Assembly: GCA_036897525.1 (NCBI GenBank)
Contig: JAYMTJ010000021.1
Location: forward strand, 62,001 to 126,000
DNA length: 64,000 bases
Reading direction: 5' to 3'
From: Pelargonium x hortorum
Lineage: Eukaryota > Streptophyta > Magnoliopsida > Geraniales > Geraniaceae
This document shows, piece by piece, positions 1-14,201 of this stretch. A model generated the notes under the pieces. It saw nothing but the letters and a program-made list of their open reading frames with translations. It made no database searches and was not told where the DNA came from. The translations under genes and the position numbers were made by a program. The number at the start of each line of letters is the position of its first letter. The first letter of the stretch is position 1.

Positions 1-1149
1 ACTGATTATCTTCGTCCCAAGGTAAAGTCAATTTGAAATCCTGAGCTTATAGGAGCAGCCAACGGAGTAGATTCTATTGTTCGAGAGTACATTACATTCC
101 TAAGAGTTCTACTTTACTCGAGTTTAGGGAATTCATCAATTATAAGAATAGCCTATCTAATATTCAGGAGTGTGTTCTAATCTGATCTAGTCTAATAATA
201 GATAACATAAACGGATTATATTGGTCGTCTTGTGTATTCTTACTTAAATAATTCTAAGAAGGAACACATAAGGATAACAGTCTCTGTAATAGAATGTACT
301 TAGGAACCTAAATCTCCCACTCTCTTGCTAGTAAGATCCTATATAAATATAACAAGAAAAGCTAAAGGAATTTGCCTTGAAGTTAAAGAGTTTTTTTGAT
401 GTTATGCTTGTTTTACTTGCTTCTCGTGTGCTTAGTTATTAAAGAAAGGTATCCCCGTTATACTATACCTTGTAGAGCTCGCACCCTTGCTTTACTTTAT
501 AATGCCTTTGGAAACCCCTTCCTTACTATGCTCTGGTTAAGCCTTTCTTAATTAAGTAAAGAAGTTAAGCAAATATTACAGTACAGGTTTGTACTTACTT
601 GTTAGGAGCTCGTACGTATTATATACGCCTTTAGGGTTCTCTTTAGTACATATTTGGTAGTCAGTACACTATTTAAGACACTATTAGACAGTAACTCCAA
701 AGCAACAGAGTACATAATCCATAGAATACAGTAGTTCTGCATAACACTTCTAAGACTCTAAAATCTATCTATTAATCTCCTTATCAGAAGGGATTCTCAG
801 TTTATTTGCTTTAATCAGACCTTTGCCCTAGTTAACACATCTACTCGAGAAATAGGTTCTTAACAGCCTAATAGTACCGTACCATAACAAAATATTCCTT
901 CCCTTATCTGCAGTTTAGACACTCTGTTATACTCCTATTAAATCATAGAAAGCCTGGGAACCCTATTTACTATAAAGATCAAGTTTATCGAATTCTCTTT
1001 ATATTTCTCGAGATCCTAAGAAGCAGAACAGGACATAAATGAAGCAAATCCCCTTTGTACTGGCTTACAACTAGAAAGAAGGAATAACAAAGGCTACTAA
1101 TTCTATTGGATGCCTTTACAAAATACCAGGAAACAGAGCCAGCCCGTTA

Positions 1150-1210
1150 AACATCCCTAGCTAATGAATTGACTCCTTTACTGGGAATTCATTTGCTTTA
1201 GCCCGACTTT
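1150..1210 (+). repeat. Dispersed repeat B, weak copy B4
   Basis: This segment contains the sequence TTGACTCCTTTACTGG followed by GAATTCATTT. That resembles the TTGACTCCTT and AACTGGAACTCA parts of the repeat B copies near 14.3, 21.4 and 39.8 kb, in the same order and orientation. Similarity is limited to about 35 bases, so this is the least certain copy. Confidence 0.3.
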
Positions 1211-1480
1211 CTTCCTAAGATTTTCAAGAACTTCTATATAAATCCAGCAAAGATTCAGAACCCTAAATTTCTTCCTTTTTAGTACCAGTCTTGTAAGGTT
1301 TTACCAACCCATAAACTTCCCTTCTTATTAATAGCCGGGGAACCTTTCACTAGTTCAGAAATGTTTAATCTTAATGCCTTAGGAATACCAGGATCTACTC
1401 CCTAACTCAGAAAAGTTACCCTTACAACTGAAACGGCCCTTTCTTTATTAAGAAATTCGGATTCCGTCAAAGCTTGAAAG

Positions 1481-1560
1481 GAGAAATCCCTGCACCAACA
1501 ATAAGGACAAACTAAAGAAATACCCGGTTCTATACTATACCAGAACTTTTCTCTGTACTT
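1481..1560 (+). repeat. Dispersed repeat A, copy A1
   Basis: This is a direct imperfect repeat of 14649-14780. Shared pieces occur in the same order: GAGAAATCCC, GCACCAACA, GGACAAACT, AAGAAATACCCGGTTCTA, CCAGAACTT and CTCTGTACTT. The 14.6 kb copy carries about 45 extra bases between GGACAAACT and AAGAAATACCC. Several collinear exact words with one large gap point to an old duplication rather than chance. No coding role is visible. Confidence 0.75.
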
Positions 1561-4500
1561 TACCAAAACTAATTACACTTACAATAATTCCACTTACAAA
1601 TTCATTATAGTTTTTTAGGATTCCCTGAAACGGAGCTGGGCATGAAAGTATAGTCTCTTTTGTAAACCTTCGCCGTGATTAAATAGACCGGAATTCTTCA
1701 ATTTCTAAAGGAATACCTGAAGAGTGTATAAGCCAACCCTATACTTGACAGACCTAAAAGCATAGCTATTTGTTAATAAGCTTTGCTAATGAAGTAACTC
1801 TTTTAAGGGAAATACTAGGAATATGCAGAAACTCTAAGGTAAAGGGATTCCTTTGAGTAAGATAGAAACCTGATTCTTTGTTGGAGGAAAGGTGTCTTAG
1901 ATTAGACTTTTTTTGTATTCCAGTATTCTTAATCTTATTCCTGATAGTAAGTAAACTCAATTAAATATAGGAATTGTAGCTCTTAATGTTTTTGTATTGT
2001 AAGCAAATTAAAGCAGGATCCTCGATTCTATAAACTTGTTTTGTTGTAGCTAATGCAAGGTACGAAGTTCTTTTCCTTATTCCTAAAGGGAGGAGGTTCC
2101 TGATTGGTGAAGTACTCAATTAAAGAACTATTGTAGTGTTGTACTAATTAAATTAGAGTTCCCTGTCTCTGATATACCAATTCCTTAGGATTGTTTAGGG
2201 TTTAGGAAAGAACTATCTTAATTGTGTAGCTTTGATTAGGAGCTCCTGTTTTTTAATAAAATACCCTGCTACTTATGAGGGATTTCTAAGTAAGCTATAC
2301 TCTTTTAGTGTTTGTAAATAAATCTAAAGCAAAGTTAACTTAATTAAAAGAGTCAGTTCTATAATTAAATTAAGTATCCGCAAGGTCTAATAAATAAGAT
2401 AGAAGTTTCTCTCTCTGCTCTGAATCTGTGCAGTCATACCCCTCTATTCTATCACTTTAATTTCTTATACTTTGTCCTTATTTTACTAGTAATAAAAAAA
2501 GCCGAGGTTTTTACTACTTTTTTAAGTGGGCATTTACGAAAGTAAGTTCGCTGTGTTTTTTTTTTTTGTAATATTCCGTGTCTGCTAAAGGTTATATAAC
2601 TGCGGTTTCTAAACGATCTTTGCTTCAAGTACAGAGTCTTTGGAAGTCTCTAATTCAATTCTGTTACAGTATTTCTTTCTTATTTACCTTCCCCAAAACC
2701 TTGAAGAGTATCGATTCCAAAAAAGTCTAAGTACTCCTACTAAGTTTATAACCTTTGCTTAACAAGGGACTGCCCATGCCATTAGGCTTTATTGATGGAT
2801 AAAAAAAGAAGTTACAAAAGCGCAAATAATAATAGATGCCTCTCCCTTCGAATCTTGAAACTGACTTACTGAAAACAAGTTAACGCTTTTCCCTATATTC
2901 TTAATATTTAAGACACAAAATCAGAACTCCTGCCTTAGCAAAAAGCTTTCCGATTCGACCAAAAGTACCGGAATAGTCAGTTCACTAGAATACCTTATAA
3001 TTGGAATTATGGGCAACTCGGGTTCTCTGATTCAGTATAAAAAGGAACAAGTAAAGAGCTTTGATTAAGTTAATTCTATAGGGCTCCCTTATTAGGGATA
3101 AATAAATAGAACCTCTTTTGAAACAGTAAGGGGCACCTCCAAAGCTAAGACTTACAAGGACCCTATAATTCATATTACCAAAAACAAAGCTCCTGAGGTA
3201 TAAAGCGCTCTATTTAGGGACTTTTCTTAAAGGCAAGTCTAGTGTCGGACTTTACAACATTATATAGTTAAAGCCTTTTCCCCCACAATAAGCATTTTTT
3301 TGATAAAGATTTTAGCCAGGATAAATCGCATTACACTTAAAAATTTTTAACAGACCCTCCGTAGTTATACTTTTTTATATCCCAGAGAACCCGTACCCAT
3401 ATACTAAAGTGTAAGTCATTCTAGTCGAATTTAGTCTTACAAGAATCTAGTAAATACCTTTGAGTAAACCCTTTAACGAAAACCAATATAAGTGTTGCCA
3501 ATACCACGTAAAACTCTAGAATCCCCTTTCAATTTGCTTCGATTCCGGGCCCTTGTATAAGGTATAAGAAATTTCTTTACTTAAATATTTCTTTTGCAGT
3601 TTAAATGAGAAAATTTTATACGAGTACTCTTAGCTGGTAGCCTCTCTTTTAAAAGTCTCTATACCAGAGAAGTTTCCTCTTTCTACTTTCTATATATATT
3701 ACTTGTGTTCCCTGTTTAGGATAAAGCAACCTTGATGTGACTAAGCCGAAACAAAAAAAACTCAAGAAGTTTCTTTAGAGCAGTTAGGCCAGGCTTTTAC
3801 AATATCTTGGTAAGTAAGAGGGTTTTCCTTTAAGGAAGTGTACATTAAGGGGTCCTAAGCAGGGACTTCTTATACTTAGAGATAGTTGAAATACCGATAG
3901 ATTCCTTGTTTCAACGTAGTAATAGTGTATTAGGAGATATCCTTCCTTTTTCTTTTTCTGGGGTTTAGGAGAATCCGAGAACTTATTAGAAATTCTAAAT
4001 AAAATAGAATACCTGATTTCTACACTTTATTAATAATGGATCAAAGTAACTAGAGACACCGTTCTGGACTTTTTTGAACTTAGTGAAAGTTTGGGTACAC
4101 TGAATAAACTAAGATAAAAAAGACTTGTGAAGAATTCAAATTATGATAGACTTTCCTCGAGGTATGGCTTTGGCTATTATCCAAATTTAGGTTTTCGGTA
4201 TTTTCCAATTAATTAATAATAAAGAAAGTTTATTTTATTCTCAATTCTGCGTAGCTATTAAAAATTCGAATTTCTAGACTCTTTGATCATACCAAAAAAG
4301 AAGCTTTGATTTACAACGAAGTTGGAGTTTTTAAAGTTTTAAGTCGTGGGTACTTTCATAAAGGAGTCCCCTTTTTTAGGTATATGTAACAGTTAATAAA
4401 TTGATTCTATCTATATCTATATAAGCTAAGCATAGAAAAAAGAAAGTAGGGATATTCCGATATCAGAGCTTTCTAAATTTCGAGTTATAGTACACTTTTC

Positions 4501-6271
4501 TTAATTTGTACACAGCTAATTCTAAATATCAAGTCAAGGGATTGGAATCGAATTGTAATGCATAGTATAACACGGAGGCTCCATCAGTTACTCTGGTGAT
4601 AGGAGCTTTCTAAAGTAGCTGCTTTATAGAGATTTCTAGTCTTGTTTTGGTTTTTTGGAAACAAAAAATATGGACGACTATATCAAGAGACAAAAGCATT
4701 TAGGGAGTACTTTAATAAAACGTGTAAATTTGAATAAAGGGATACTTGGGCCGTAAACAGGTAGCGGTTCGTCAATAGGAATAACTTCCCCATTCTTGCC
4801 CCCAGAGAAACCCCTCATCTATAAAATGAGTATAGTGCATTCCTCAGGGAGAGTATAAGAGAAAACGGGACATCCCCACTATAAGCAGCCCTGGAAGCAG
4901 GGTTTATATATAAAAGTGCAAGAAAAAAGAGGTGTAAGGGGCCGCGTTTTATGCATCGAAAAAAGGCCATACAACGAATTTTAGAGCACGAGGAAAATGG
5001 ATTTCTTACTTTCTGTACACGATATCCTAGCACTTCCTGGGAGACTTTGTTCTATATTATATAGCAAAACTAAACGCTTAAAATGGGAGTCTTGGTTATC
5101 AGATTACTATACTTTGTAAAAAACCGAATCCTGCTAGCACCCTACTTGCTGTTAATCCTATAAAAAGGGTACATTAAAGCTAAAACATTGAGCACTCTCG
5201 CGGGTACTCCCTGATAATGAGTTTCGCGCTTAATTAAATAGTATTTGTTGTGCTTCATTGTTTAACTTGGAGACTTCATTTTATAGGAAACTCCTCTTAA
5301 CTCTTAACATTAGTTAGGTCGTGGAATTCCTAATACACCTCAGTAAGATATAAATAAAAAACCCCTCTCAAGGGAACCCTTAAAAAACTACTACCTAGCT
5401 TTGTAGAGCAAAACCCTCTTAAGTTAGACTTCTCCTCCTAACAGCAGCCAACATAACCATTTCTTCCGTGCTATATAAGCAATTACGTGTTATTCGACAT
5501 AAATCCTATCAGGTTACCCCCATTTCTTTTTATATGTACAGGCTTTCCTCTTGACAATACTGAAATTTAGTGCTTTAAAACTTCGCAATGTTTATAATGA
5601 TTTTCCAAAGCCTCCTTATATAAATTAGAAATATACGAGACCTAATATACACTTCAGCACTCTTAATTTAGAGAAAACTCTAGGGTATACAAAAAGACAG
5701 GGAATTCATTACAGGGCCCCTTCTTCTCCAGGTATATTTGCTTTTAGCTGTCTTTACCCTATTAGCAAACATCGCCTAATACCTAATAAGTGTAGTAAGT
5801 AAATCATAAGAATCGACTTTAACGCTCCTGGCTAAGCTAGCTGCATACTTAAAATTAATAGGGTACCCTTAATCCTATTTTAGGGCCTCCCTTTCCGGTA
5901 AAAGTTCAGATTCATGCGAAATTAACTTAGACAAAACCTTCTAGTCACAATAAAATGCTCTTAGTTAGAAACCTCTTCACTTCAATAACTTAGAACAGTG
6001 TACAGTTTTGGTTGCCGATATTATAAGGGTTTTTTTGTCCTTAGATTCCGCCCTCTTTTCTTATTATGAGAAAGATTTTTCTTTTTTCTTTCTAGACAGC
6101 TCTTACACATTAAGTACGACTGGTTTAGAAGAGCAATACCGGGGCAGAAATTCCCAGGAACACCCTTAAAGCAAAGTGCGCGCACCAGTTCCTAAAAAAG
6201 AGTTTTAACTTATATCCGTAACTGCTTAAATACCCGGCATTCTCCAAGAGAGCCCCTAACGGGATTTTTCT

Positions 6272-6300
6272 AAGGGTTTTCAATTAGGAGGAGAACCCTT
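6272..6300 (+). other. Inverted repeat / hairpin
   Basis: AAGGGTTTTC (6272-6281) can pair with GAGAACCCTT (6291-6300) over ten bases, one of them a G-T wobble, around a nine-base loop. There is no T tail and no gene upstream, so a terminator role is not supported. It is one of several hairpins that are GC-richer than their surroundings. Confidence 0.45.
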
Positions 6301-7032
6301 GGTTTAACAGTAAAGTACTTTCCTTTTCCCCACTGCCTGACAGATACCGCTTTACAGACTCTTGAAATTTTTTCTTTGGATAAGGTCCCCGGCAGAACTT
6401 AATAATTTCCTGCCCTAATACGGAAATACTCAGTATATATAAGTTTTTAGTCTTTTTACTCCCTTTTTACATACAGTTCGATACTTTTTTGTTGGTTTGT
6501 AGAATAGATAGCAGCAGAAATTTCTCCTACATATTTCAGGATTCGGCCTGTGACATAATATCTAAATTAGCAATAGCTGTTATAATTTTGATTGTGTACT
6601 AGTATAGAGCCCCCCGCTAGAGGTACTTGAAAAGTTTTAGGGTCGATGCTATGACTTGTATAAAAAAGAAAAGCCCTTAACCGGTTTTAGTATGTAGGAT
6701 GCTCCAGCATTAACTCATTTGTTAGCAAAAGAGTAAGAAGTCCAAACAAGCGAAAATGAGTCTTATAAATGTTTATAACTTGAGGAAGGGCTAATAATAG
6801 GGAATCCTTCTCTTTTGGGTACCCCTGTACTAACATTTTACAGGTCTACAAGGTTTTATATAATATATATTTGATTGAGTTCGAGAAACTCTAATTTCTT
6901 AATTTGAGGTTTGTGTTTAGTAAGTTATAGCTCATAAGACTCTAAAGAAGGGTGTCGGTATGAAGATTACTAAGAATATAGCAAGATACAGAGTAAGCAG
7001 CAGAGTACAAGTTTTTATTATTATTAAAGGCA

Positions 7033-7064
7033 ACGGGTCCCCAAAGTGACTAAGGGGCCCTTTT
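7033..7064 (+). other. GC-rich hairpin followed by T4
   Basis: GGGTCCCC (7035-7042) faces GGGGCCC (7054-7060) with one bulged T and an 11-base loop, and TTTT follows directly. The shape is that of an intrinsic terminator, but no coding or RNA gene lies upstream on this strand. It could equally be a GC cluster of the sort seen in some mitochondrial genomes. Confidence 0.4.
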
Positions 7065-7374
7065 GCCACATTTTTGAGTCGAACTCTTAAAACTTTAACA
7101 GAATCCCTAGGTAGATTTTATCGAGAAATTAAGAGAAGAGCCCTAATTAATTATTCAATGCCTAAAGTCGCTTCAATTCAATATGGAGCTAATTATACCT
7201 AAAGTCAAACCAGAATTCCGCCATGAATCCCTTATCTCAGCCGCAGCTTATACTTATAATAGAGTCGAATACCTTCAAAAGGCCCTATATCTATCTATAT
7301 ACATCTCTCCTTATTTAAGAAAACCCCCTTCCGTAAAAGACTTTCCAGTTAACGAAACAAGAAGAAATAAAGCA

Positions 7375-7420
7375 GGTCGGTGCTCTAGATTTTGGCGCAG
7401 GTTCAAGTCGTCTTATCCTT
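7375..7420 (+). other. Weak tRNA T-arm-like sequence
   Basis: The segment ends in TTTTGGCGCAGGTTCAAGTC, and AGGTTCAAGTCGT is also found in the tRNA-like sequence at 50855-50925. The D and anticodon arms cannot be drawn. It may be a fragment of the same tRNA-like family or a chance match. Confidence 0.2.
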
Positions 7421-8773
7421 ATATACACAGCCAAGATCTCCGTTTTCTTGTTTCTTTTATCTCCTAAATTTGACTAATTAGTGGGAATCTTTCAGTTCGA
7501 AGGAGAGTTGCAGGGTTTGTATGCCCGAAATAAAGTTTCGAGGTGCTTGTATCAATAGATCCTTAATTACTGACATAACGAGATTTATGGAAGATGTGTC
7601 CTTTGTAAAGTAAGCGTTCCTGGTTTAAACTATGTTTGGTCTTTCCCTTATTGGAGTACCGAGTCCTTATATATAGATGCGGAGGTAATTGGTATATATT
7701 AAAGTTAAACAGGATTTCAAACCACTCTTTTGGAATTTTCTTCTTTGAAGACATTCAATGAACTATATCCCCTCTAAAGTAAAGGAAAACCTTAGGGATT
7801 GTGAGTATTTAAATCTTACCATTCATTTCGTTAGCTTCAGATCTTATCACTAAAACGTCTTAGTACCTGTGGTCTACAGCTTTATCCTTTAGAGCAATCT
7901 CGCCAGTACAAACCTTTCGTAGAAGAATTCCGAGTGGGTAAAAGAAAAGCCCTGCTAAATAACCTTGGTAAAGATAAGCCTAGAAAAAAACTTCGCCCTA
8001 AAATTCCTAGCGATTCTAATTGAAGATAGATGCCCTATTTCATTCTAGCAGCTCCCGTAAGGTTTCCCGCTTCTTATATTCATAACCAACCCGTGGGTTA
8101 GCTAAATCTGAGAGTAGGAACACGTACTCCTAAAAATACAGCTATACATCTTAATTCTTATTTATTATATAATTCTATTGGGAATGCTAAGCTAAGAAGA
8201 AAGGATCCGGATTAAAGGTTAGAAAAAGTAAGCAAGATTAGGACCAGTTGTTGTGGTATACTTTTACTCCTCGTTTTAAAACTAATTCCTAATTAAATTG
8301 AGACCTGTTTTTTTCTATATTTTAACCGGGAAACCTTCCCCTACATCTAATACTTATACCCTTTCTTTCATTAGCCCATATTAACTAGAACTGCCGCTAA
8401 AACTAGGAAATCCGCGGGTATTCCTCATTGAAGTAAACCCTATATCATCTTGGTAGCGGCTGATAAAGAAAAAAGGCTAAACTCTAAAATGATATCTAAA
8501 AAAGAAATGAAAAACTTTACTTTACTTTATAGGAGGTGTTTACTGAAGCTATAAGTAGGATTTTCAAACCTAGAGCGCTAGTTCTTCTCTCGTTTAAATA
8601 AAATAGATTCTTGTATAGCAAGTAAATGAAGGACTTAGTAATTTCATGCACTCTTCTAGAACCCCTTTTTTTATGTTACAGGATAGGAGTGGTTTTTTTG
8701 TATTTCTGAAACAATAGAGCTTGTAGAATCATATATATAATATTGAATTAAAATAGGAGCTTTCTTACTATAA

Positions 8774-8795
8774 ATTAGTATGAAATTAGTATGAA
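8774..8795 (+). repeat. Two-copy 11-bp tandem repeat
   Basis: The unit ATTAGTATGAA occurs twice head to tail without a mismatch, as produced by replication slippage. Nothing nearby suggests function. Confidence 0.8.
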
Positions 8796-11700
8796 AATTC
8801 CTTTATAAAAAGTAGGGCCGCCCTGTAGGATTACACTCTAGAGGAAGCAATGCCTCTTAGACAAAGTACAAATAACGATAAGGAAAAGGGGGTTTTGGGA
8901 TTTAGAATATGGATAAAATTTTATGTTAAGGAAGAAAGAATGTAGTAAAAAAAACAGGAAGTTCTGTGCTATACATTGTTAGAGCTAGTAAATCTTTATA
9001 CTTGGATTGACCAAAGAAAAAAATCCCTTAAGTATTAGATTGAAAGAGGGTCACCTCTTACTTACCCATAAAAATAATGAGTAGCTACTATATTCCGTAA
9101 TCTGGGTCTGAGAATTACACTTGCTCTAAAAAAAAAGCCCTAGCATAAAATAATTGGTAACGAAGAAACAGGGATTAATGAAAAAAGGGAATCGAAACAG
9201 GTGTGAGTTATGATTTAGTTGATCTAAATACTCAGTAGCATGACTGTTTGGCAGAGTTGTGACCCTTTGATCACAGGATATCTGCGAGGTAGGAGATTCT
9301 TACTTAACAAGGAACGGGATTCGAACCTAAAAGCACACTTTCAAAATGACTCTGATGTACTGAATGTTAAAATAGTTAAATGTTGTAAGCTAATAAGCAG
9401 GCTCCTCTTAGTTTCATTTTATGCAGGTAAGGCTTGATATTCACAATTCTTTATTAAATTAAGTGATTTTAATCCCAGTTAAGTTGTTTAAGATTGTCCT
9501 AATAATTTGTCTTTTTAGGGGGTTCTTCTAGAATGTCGTGAGAGTGGAGAATCTATATATAATAAGTATAGAGTAGAATTTAGCTCCCTATTTTATTCAG
9601 AGTGCTTTCCTTATCCTCGAGTCACTCAGTTTTCGGTTAGAAAAATAGAGTCTTTTAAATAAAGAGGACTTTGCTTTAAGTTCAACTAAAGATTATCCCC
9701 TTCTTTTTTTACATATCGGGTATCCCTACTACTTAATTAAAGCTATCAGAAGCTCCTTTTTTAATAAAAATTTCTTGAGTTAGGTAATCGAAAATCTGAT
9801 TGCACATAATGAAATGAGGTCGTAAACATTTATATATAAATGACTTTAGAATCTCTCTTTTATAGCTGCTAGTATTTATTTACTATTTAAAACTTCAAAT
9901 AAGATAAGGTATCTTCTTATCTAGGGTACTTAACTGGGTCCCTATTCAAGTAGGAAAACTCCTCTGATAACATAATAAGCAAATTCTTCAAAGCAGAAAA
10001 AGTGCATTTCTTAGCAGTAGTTAAAGGGATCTCTCCCTTATATAAACGTAAACCCCGAGTAACTAAGGAATTTTAGATAAGAAACTTTTTTTCCTTTAAA
10101 CTATGGAAAAATATGACAAGATTACAGGGTCTCTACTTAGTTTTTTTACTGGTTGGGCTCATTTCATAGTGTGCATTATTTTTTTTAGCTATACCTCTCT
10201 ATTCCGATTGCTGGGTAATCCTACAAAACATACGAAACAGCTCTATTCATTATTGGCAGTCGCTCAGAGTTTTCTTTTTAGTTCTCAAAGAAAAGGAAGT
10301 TTTCATGAGTTATTTTATTATAAGTAATTTCATACCTGTTATTTGAGTGTTCGCATATCCTAATTATGAAATAATATTAGAATTTGTATTATATTAGAGT
10401 CAAGCATCTATCAACTCGGTATCCCTGCACTTTCTTTCTAAAGTTTACTCACTTTACTGGGTAGTACGAAATGTTATTAAACGAATGAATAGTCGAGTAG
10501 CGGATATAAAAGTTATAGAGCAAGGGCAAGGATCCTATTAGATTCGAACCTAAGAATTCTCCTCTTATTATTTATAGAAGTATAAAATAAAAATTGTGTT
10601 ACCGAATAAATAGTATTAAAAAAAGTTACAGCATTTGGTGTAAAGGGTGTTTTCAAATAAAAATACGAATTCCGGGGGTTCAAAACATAAGGATTCTTAG
10701 AGTACTACCGTAATACAGATTTAAACTTAACAAAGTAGACTCCTGCCCAAAACTAAAGTTTAGTATAGTGCCGCAGGATAGCACTGGTTAGAATTGACTT
10801 CGAAGGACCCCTCGAAAAAGTCTCTTCACAACAGTTTTGTTAGTTACTTGTTCTTATAAATGTATATAGGTAAGTAAACCAAAAAATTATAGGCACTCTG
10901 TATTCTAGCCTCCTCTAGAAATAAAAAGAAAAAAGGGACTCTTCGGGAATCTTTTATAGCAGTTTAGTTTAGTAACAGGATTTCGTTACCCTTTGTGTTG
11001 GACTTAGTAAGTTAAGTAAATTCTCTTACCCAACAAGGTAATTGTTACTGACAGGTTTAACAGCGGCATATATCCTTTAATAGTAGTTGTCGGGGTAATT
11101 GGACACAAACCAGGGATTCTTTATTTTATTACGAGTACTTAGAAAAGTCTCATGACTTTAAGATTATATTACCCTATAACATAATCAATCTCGCAATTCT
11201 AAGTTAGTTGAAGCCCTTAAAAAAGTTATAAATTGAATTTTCAGGGCTACACCTAAGAGGTAGGTTTTTTAAAAGGTAAACAGGATCGGGGCTGCTATTA
11301 CTATAATAATTTATATCATTTTTTCTTTTAGGTTTCTTTAATAAATAAAGATCAATCAAAGAATAGTAAAATTGATTTATATAGAAAATGTAATATCTCT
11401 TTGTCTCTTGTACTTGGATTATTCATGTGAACGACTTAAGATTTCTTTCTTAGATGAAGGAAGCTTTTGCATTGTCGAGGATTCACTTGGAAGCGGTTTA
11501 GATATAAACCTATTTTCCTTGCTCTAAAGCTTTAGAAAGGGTTTATACTCAGTTTTAGGAAAAAGCTTGTTCTTCTCCTGAAAGTCAGTAAAAGTCGTGT
11601 AGTAAAGGGTCCTTTTGAATAGGAACTTTTACTTTTATCAAAAGTATATAAAGAAAGGGACTTATAATGGTCCCTGCGGGATCGAATAAAGTGAAATCAA

Positions 11701-13616
11701 CGCGGGAAGGTGTTGTCAACTAAATTCTAGTTCCTTTTCTGATCCTATATCAAGGGGTTTAAAATATTGGAATTTCCCCATTCTGAAAACTTTTTTCTTG
11801 GAAATACCCCACAATACCACTATACAAAACCTAGCCAGATAACTTTCATTCAGTAAAATGCTAGTAAATTCCATAAAAGCATACCTGTTAGATCACGAAG
11901 AGGATTTTTCCTTAAGTATAAGTAAGTATAAATAAAGGGTATTACTAAAAGGATTCTGACTAGTTTTTAGGAATAATTTATAAAGAAAAGACAAATAGGA
12001 CTTCTTCGATACAGGTGGATTCCTTGTTTATGATATAGGGAAACTGGCCCAAATACTTAAAAACTCCTGGAAGTTCAATTTGAAATTGGCACCACAGAGT
12101 CCTTCTTTTAGGAACCCCTAAAAGTCTTTCAAAACCTCCGAGTTCTCGGACGGGTCGCTTGCAAAGGATCTTAACCCAGTCATAAAAAAAAAAAATAACT
12201 TCATCTTTATATAGGAGGTTCTTCCGCCCACCCTAATTTTGTAGCATACTTAATACTTTAAAACGCTCTCAGATTTTCGCCTAGTAAATACCTACATTAG
12301 AGTTTTCCAAGCGATTCCTTTTTAGTATTTCCGAATCAGTTTAATCTACTGCCAATTAATTATAACACATTCTTATGACACAAAAAAAAGCCCAGGCACT
12401 ACTTCCTTAGCTTAGTAAAGACACCGCTACAACTCCTTTAGCCTAAGAATAAGCAAAGCTTTACTTCACTTCAATACCCCACAAACTAAAGGACCCATAC
12501 TGAGATCTAACTCTCTAACCTCGAAAATTCTATAAAGAGTTTCCTACAGAAAGAGGAGCAACTCTGGAATTACAAAACTCTGAGAAAAGTAATAGAACTA
12601 AAAGTCAAAGTGAAGTTGATAATAAAAAAGAAGTATCTAATAGCTCCGGGATTTTTAACCTAATACTTTTTTTAATAATTACTACGCTGGAAAAGAGACC
12701 CCATATACTTTTGAAAGGAACACTCTTCTATATCCTATAGTTAGTAGCAACTAGGTCTCTCTCTTTTTAAACTTACCAATAAGACAGGGCAGTATAACTA
12801 AGCAAGTACAGAGTACCCAAATTTGAAAAGGATTAAGGATTTTTTTAAGGGGGTTTCTTTTTTATTGCCTTATGATACTCATATTGCTAGTATTCCAACC
12901 TCTTCGTTAATATTTACAATGCCAAGTTTTAGTATCTAAAGTAACATAAAAAGAAACCTAGTTTAAAGTTGAATCTCTAATCTAATATTAATATGCTAGG
13001 GGGAGCCTTGAATAACATACCGCGACATAGTCTGAATCCCTAACTTCCCGTTTATCGCAAAACTTAAAGGAGCAATTAGTTGCAAGAGTCACTTATCTGA
13101 GAAATCCTACGAAGCTCACACAATACCCACAAAAAGATGTAACCGGGGGAGACTTTATTACTCGAAGCTACAGCATTTGTGTAATCTATTTATCTTAGTA
13201 GGAGAATCCACGAGAACTCTATTTGTGACTACTACGAATTTCTTATGTTATTAAATAGCCTGTCGTCTAGCAGGCCTTAACTTAAAGGGTAATAAAAAAA
13301 GCGAACTACTACCTGCAAACCTCGAAAAAATTCTTTTCACTTTTCCTAAACTCAATTTATATTAAACCCAATGTGACCCTTTCCTTATATTTTTAGTAAC
13401 TCCAAATATTCTGATATAGGATACATTAAAGCTTCGGTAACTTAAAGGTTTCCGTACTCATATTAAGTTAAGAGATCTCTTAAGTGTCTTAAACAGGATT
13501 GCCGGGTCTTGTTAAAAGTAGCTTTTATAGAAGGGGTCACCCCGGTAAAAGTCTTTTTCGGAAGGTAGTATAACAAAGTGAAGTCCCTCACTAAGTACTG
13601 CAGAAAGTAATACTTT

Positions 13617-13680
13617 TAATAAGGATTTCTTGATTTGAACCCTCGACACCCCTGTAGTAAACTGAACTGACAAGCCTTTT
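13617..13680 (-). pseudogene. Degraded tRNA-like sequence, possibly Asp-type
   Basis: Read on the minus strand, this contains GTCAGTTCAGTTTA, which resembles the D arm of bacterial-type tRNA-Asp, and GTCGAGGGTTCAAATC, a T-arm-like end. The spacing between them is too short for a complete anticodon arm and the acceptor ends do not pair. I treat it as a possible tRNA remnant with a deleted middle. Chance assembly of common words is the main alternative. Confidence 0.22.
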
Positions 13681-14201
13681 AGTTCCTTAGAGTCTTAAAG
13701 AAGCTTGTAATAAACTATTCTTAACTATAGACTCTATCTAAGTGATTTTTGTTAATGCTTTCAAAGACAGCTTTAATTCACTATGCCTATTTTATAGATT
13801 TGTAGAGTCGATATGTGTAAATCTCAGTGAACGAGGCGCCTCTAACAAAGTTTTCTTCAAAATGAAACGAAAAAGGCCTTTATTTCCGTTATTTCTTATC
13901 GAAAAAGAGGATAGAGAAATGATCCCTAATCAGTAAATCCTTCTACCCAACTGTAGCGAAGCGGAGGGCGGGAAATGCAAGTAGTATATTAGATAGTACA
14001 CGATACACTAGGACCAACAAGCGCAAAAGCATACACTCTCACTCTCACTTTAACTGGCAAAACAGGAAAACTGTTTAGCTTTAACTCCCAAATCTTGAGT
14101 TTTTTTTGTAAATACAAGAACAATAACCTTTGCCGGCGTAGTCAGTTACTGGTTTAGCTCGTTTCCATTATTTTTCGTGAGAGCCCTCTAATCTAAGCTC
14201 A

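Larger units (their letters stand above)
1..6240. other. AT-rich DNA without a supported gene
   Basis: No open frame longer than about 72 standard codons occurs here, and the translated frames at 1766-1960, 2985-3173 and 4815-5033 (all minus) show no recognisable motif. The stretch is broken by A and T runs of 6-9 bases and by short words recurring across the window. Two pieces belong to dispersed repeats described separately (1150-1210 and 1481-1560). I see no RNA gene. A sequence near 4541-4615 looks faintly tRNA-like in reverse but lacks a pairing T arm, so it is not called. The region is taken as non-coding spacer. Confidence 0.6.
6241..13900. other. AT-rich DNA without a supported gene
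   Basis: Only short open frames occur (for example 94 codons at 7183-7467 on the plus strand and 74 at 10103-10327), and none has a recognisable product. Two GC-rich hairpins (6272-6300 and 7033-7064) and an 11-bp tandem duplication (8774-8795) stand out. Isolated T-arm-like words such as GATTCGAACC at about 9308 and 10541 are not backed by the rest of a tRNA. An A12 run lies at 12184-12195. Everything else looks like unconstrained spacer. Confidence 0.6.

Noticed and set aside
272-280. GGATAACAG, as in large-subunit rRNA
   Set aside because: It is followed by TCTCTG rather than GCTGATC. It is a nine-base chance match.
9300-10555. T-arm-like GATTCGAACC words at 9308 and 10541 (minus strand)
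   Set aside because: No D arm, anticodon stem or acceptor can be drawn around either.
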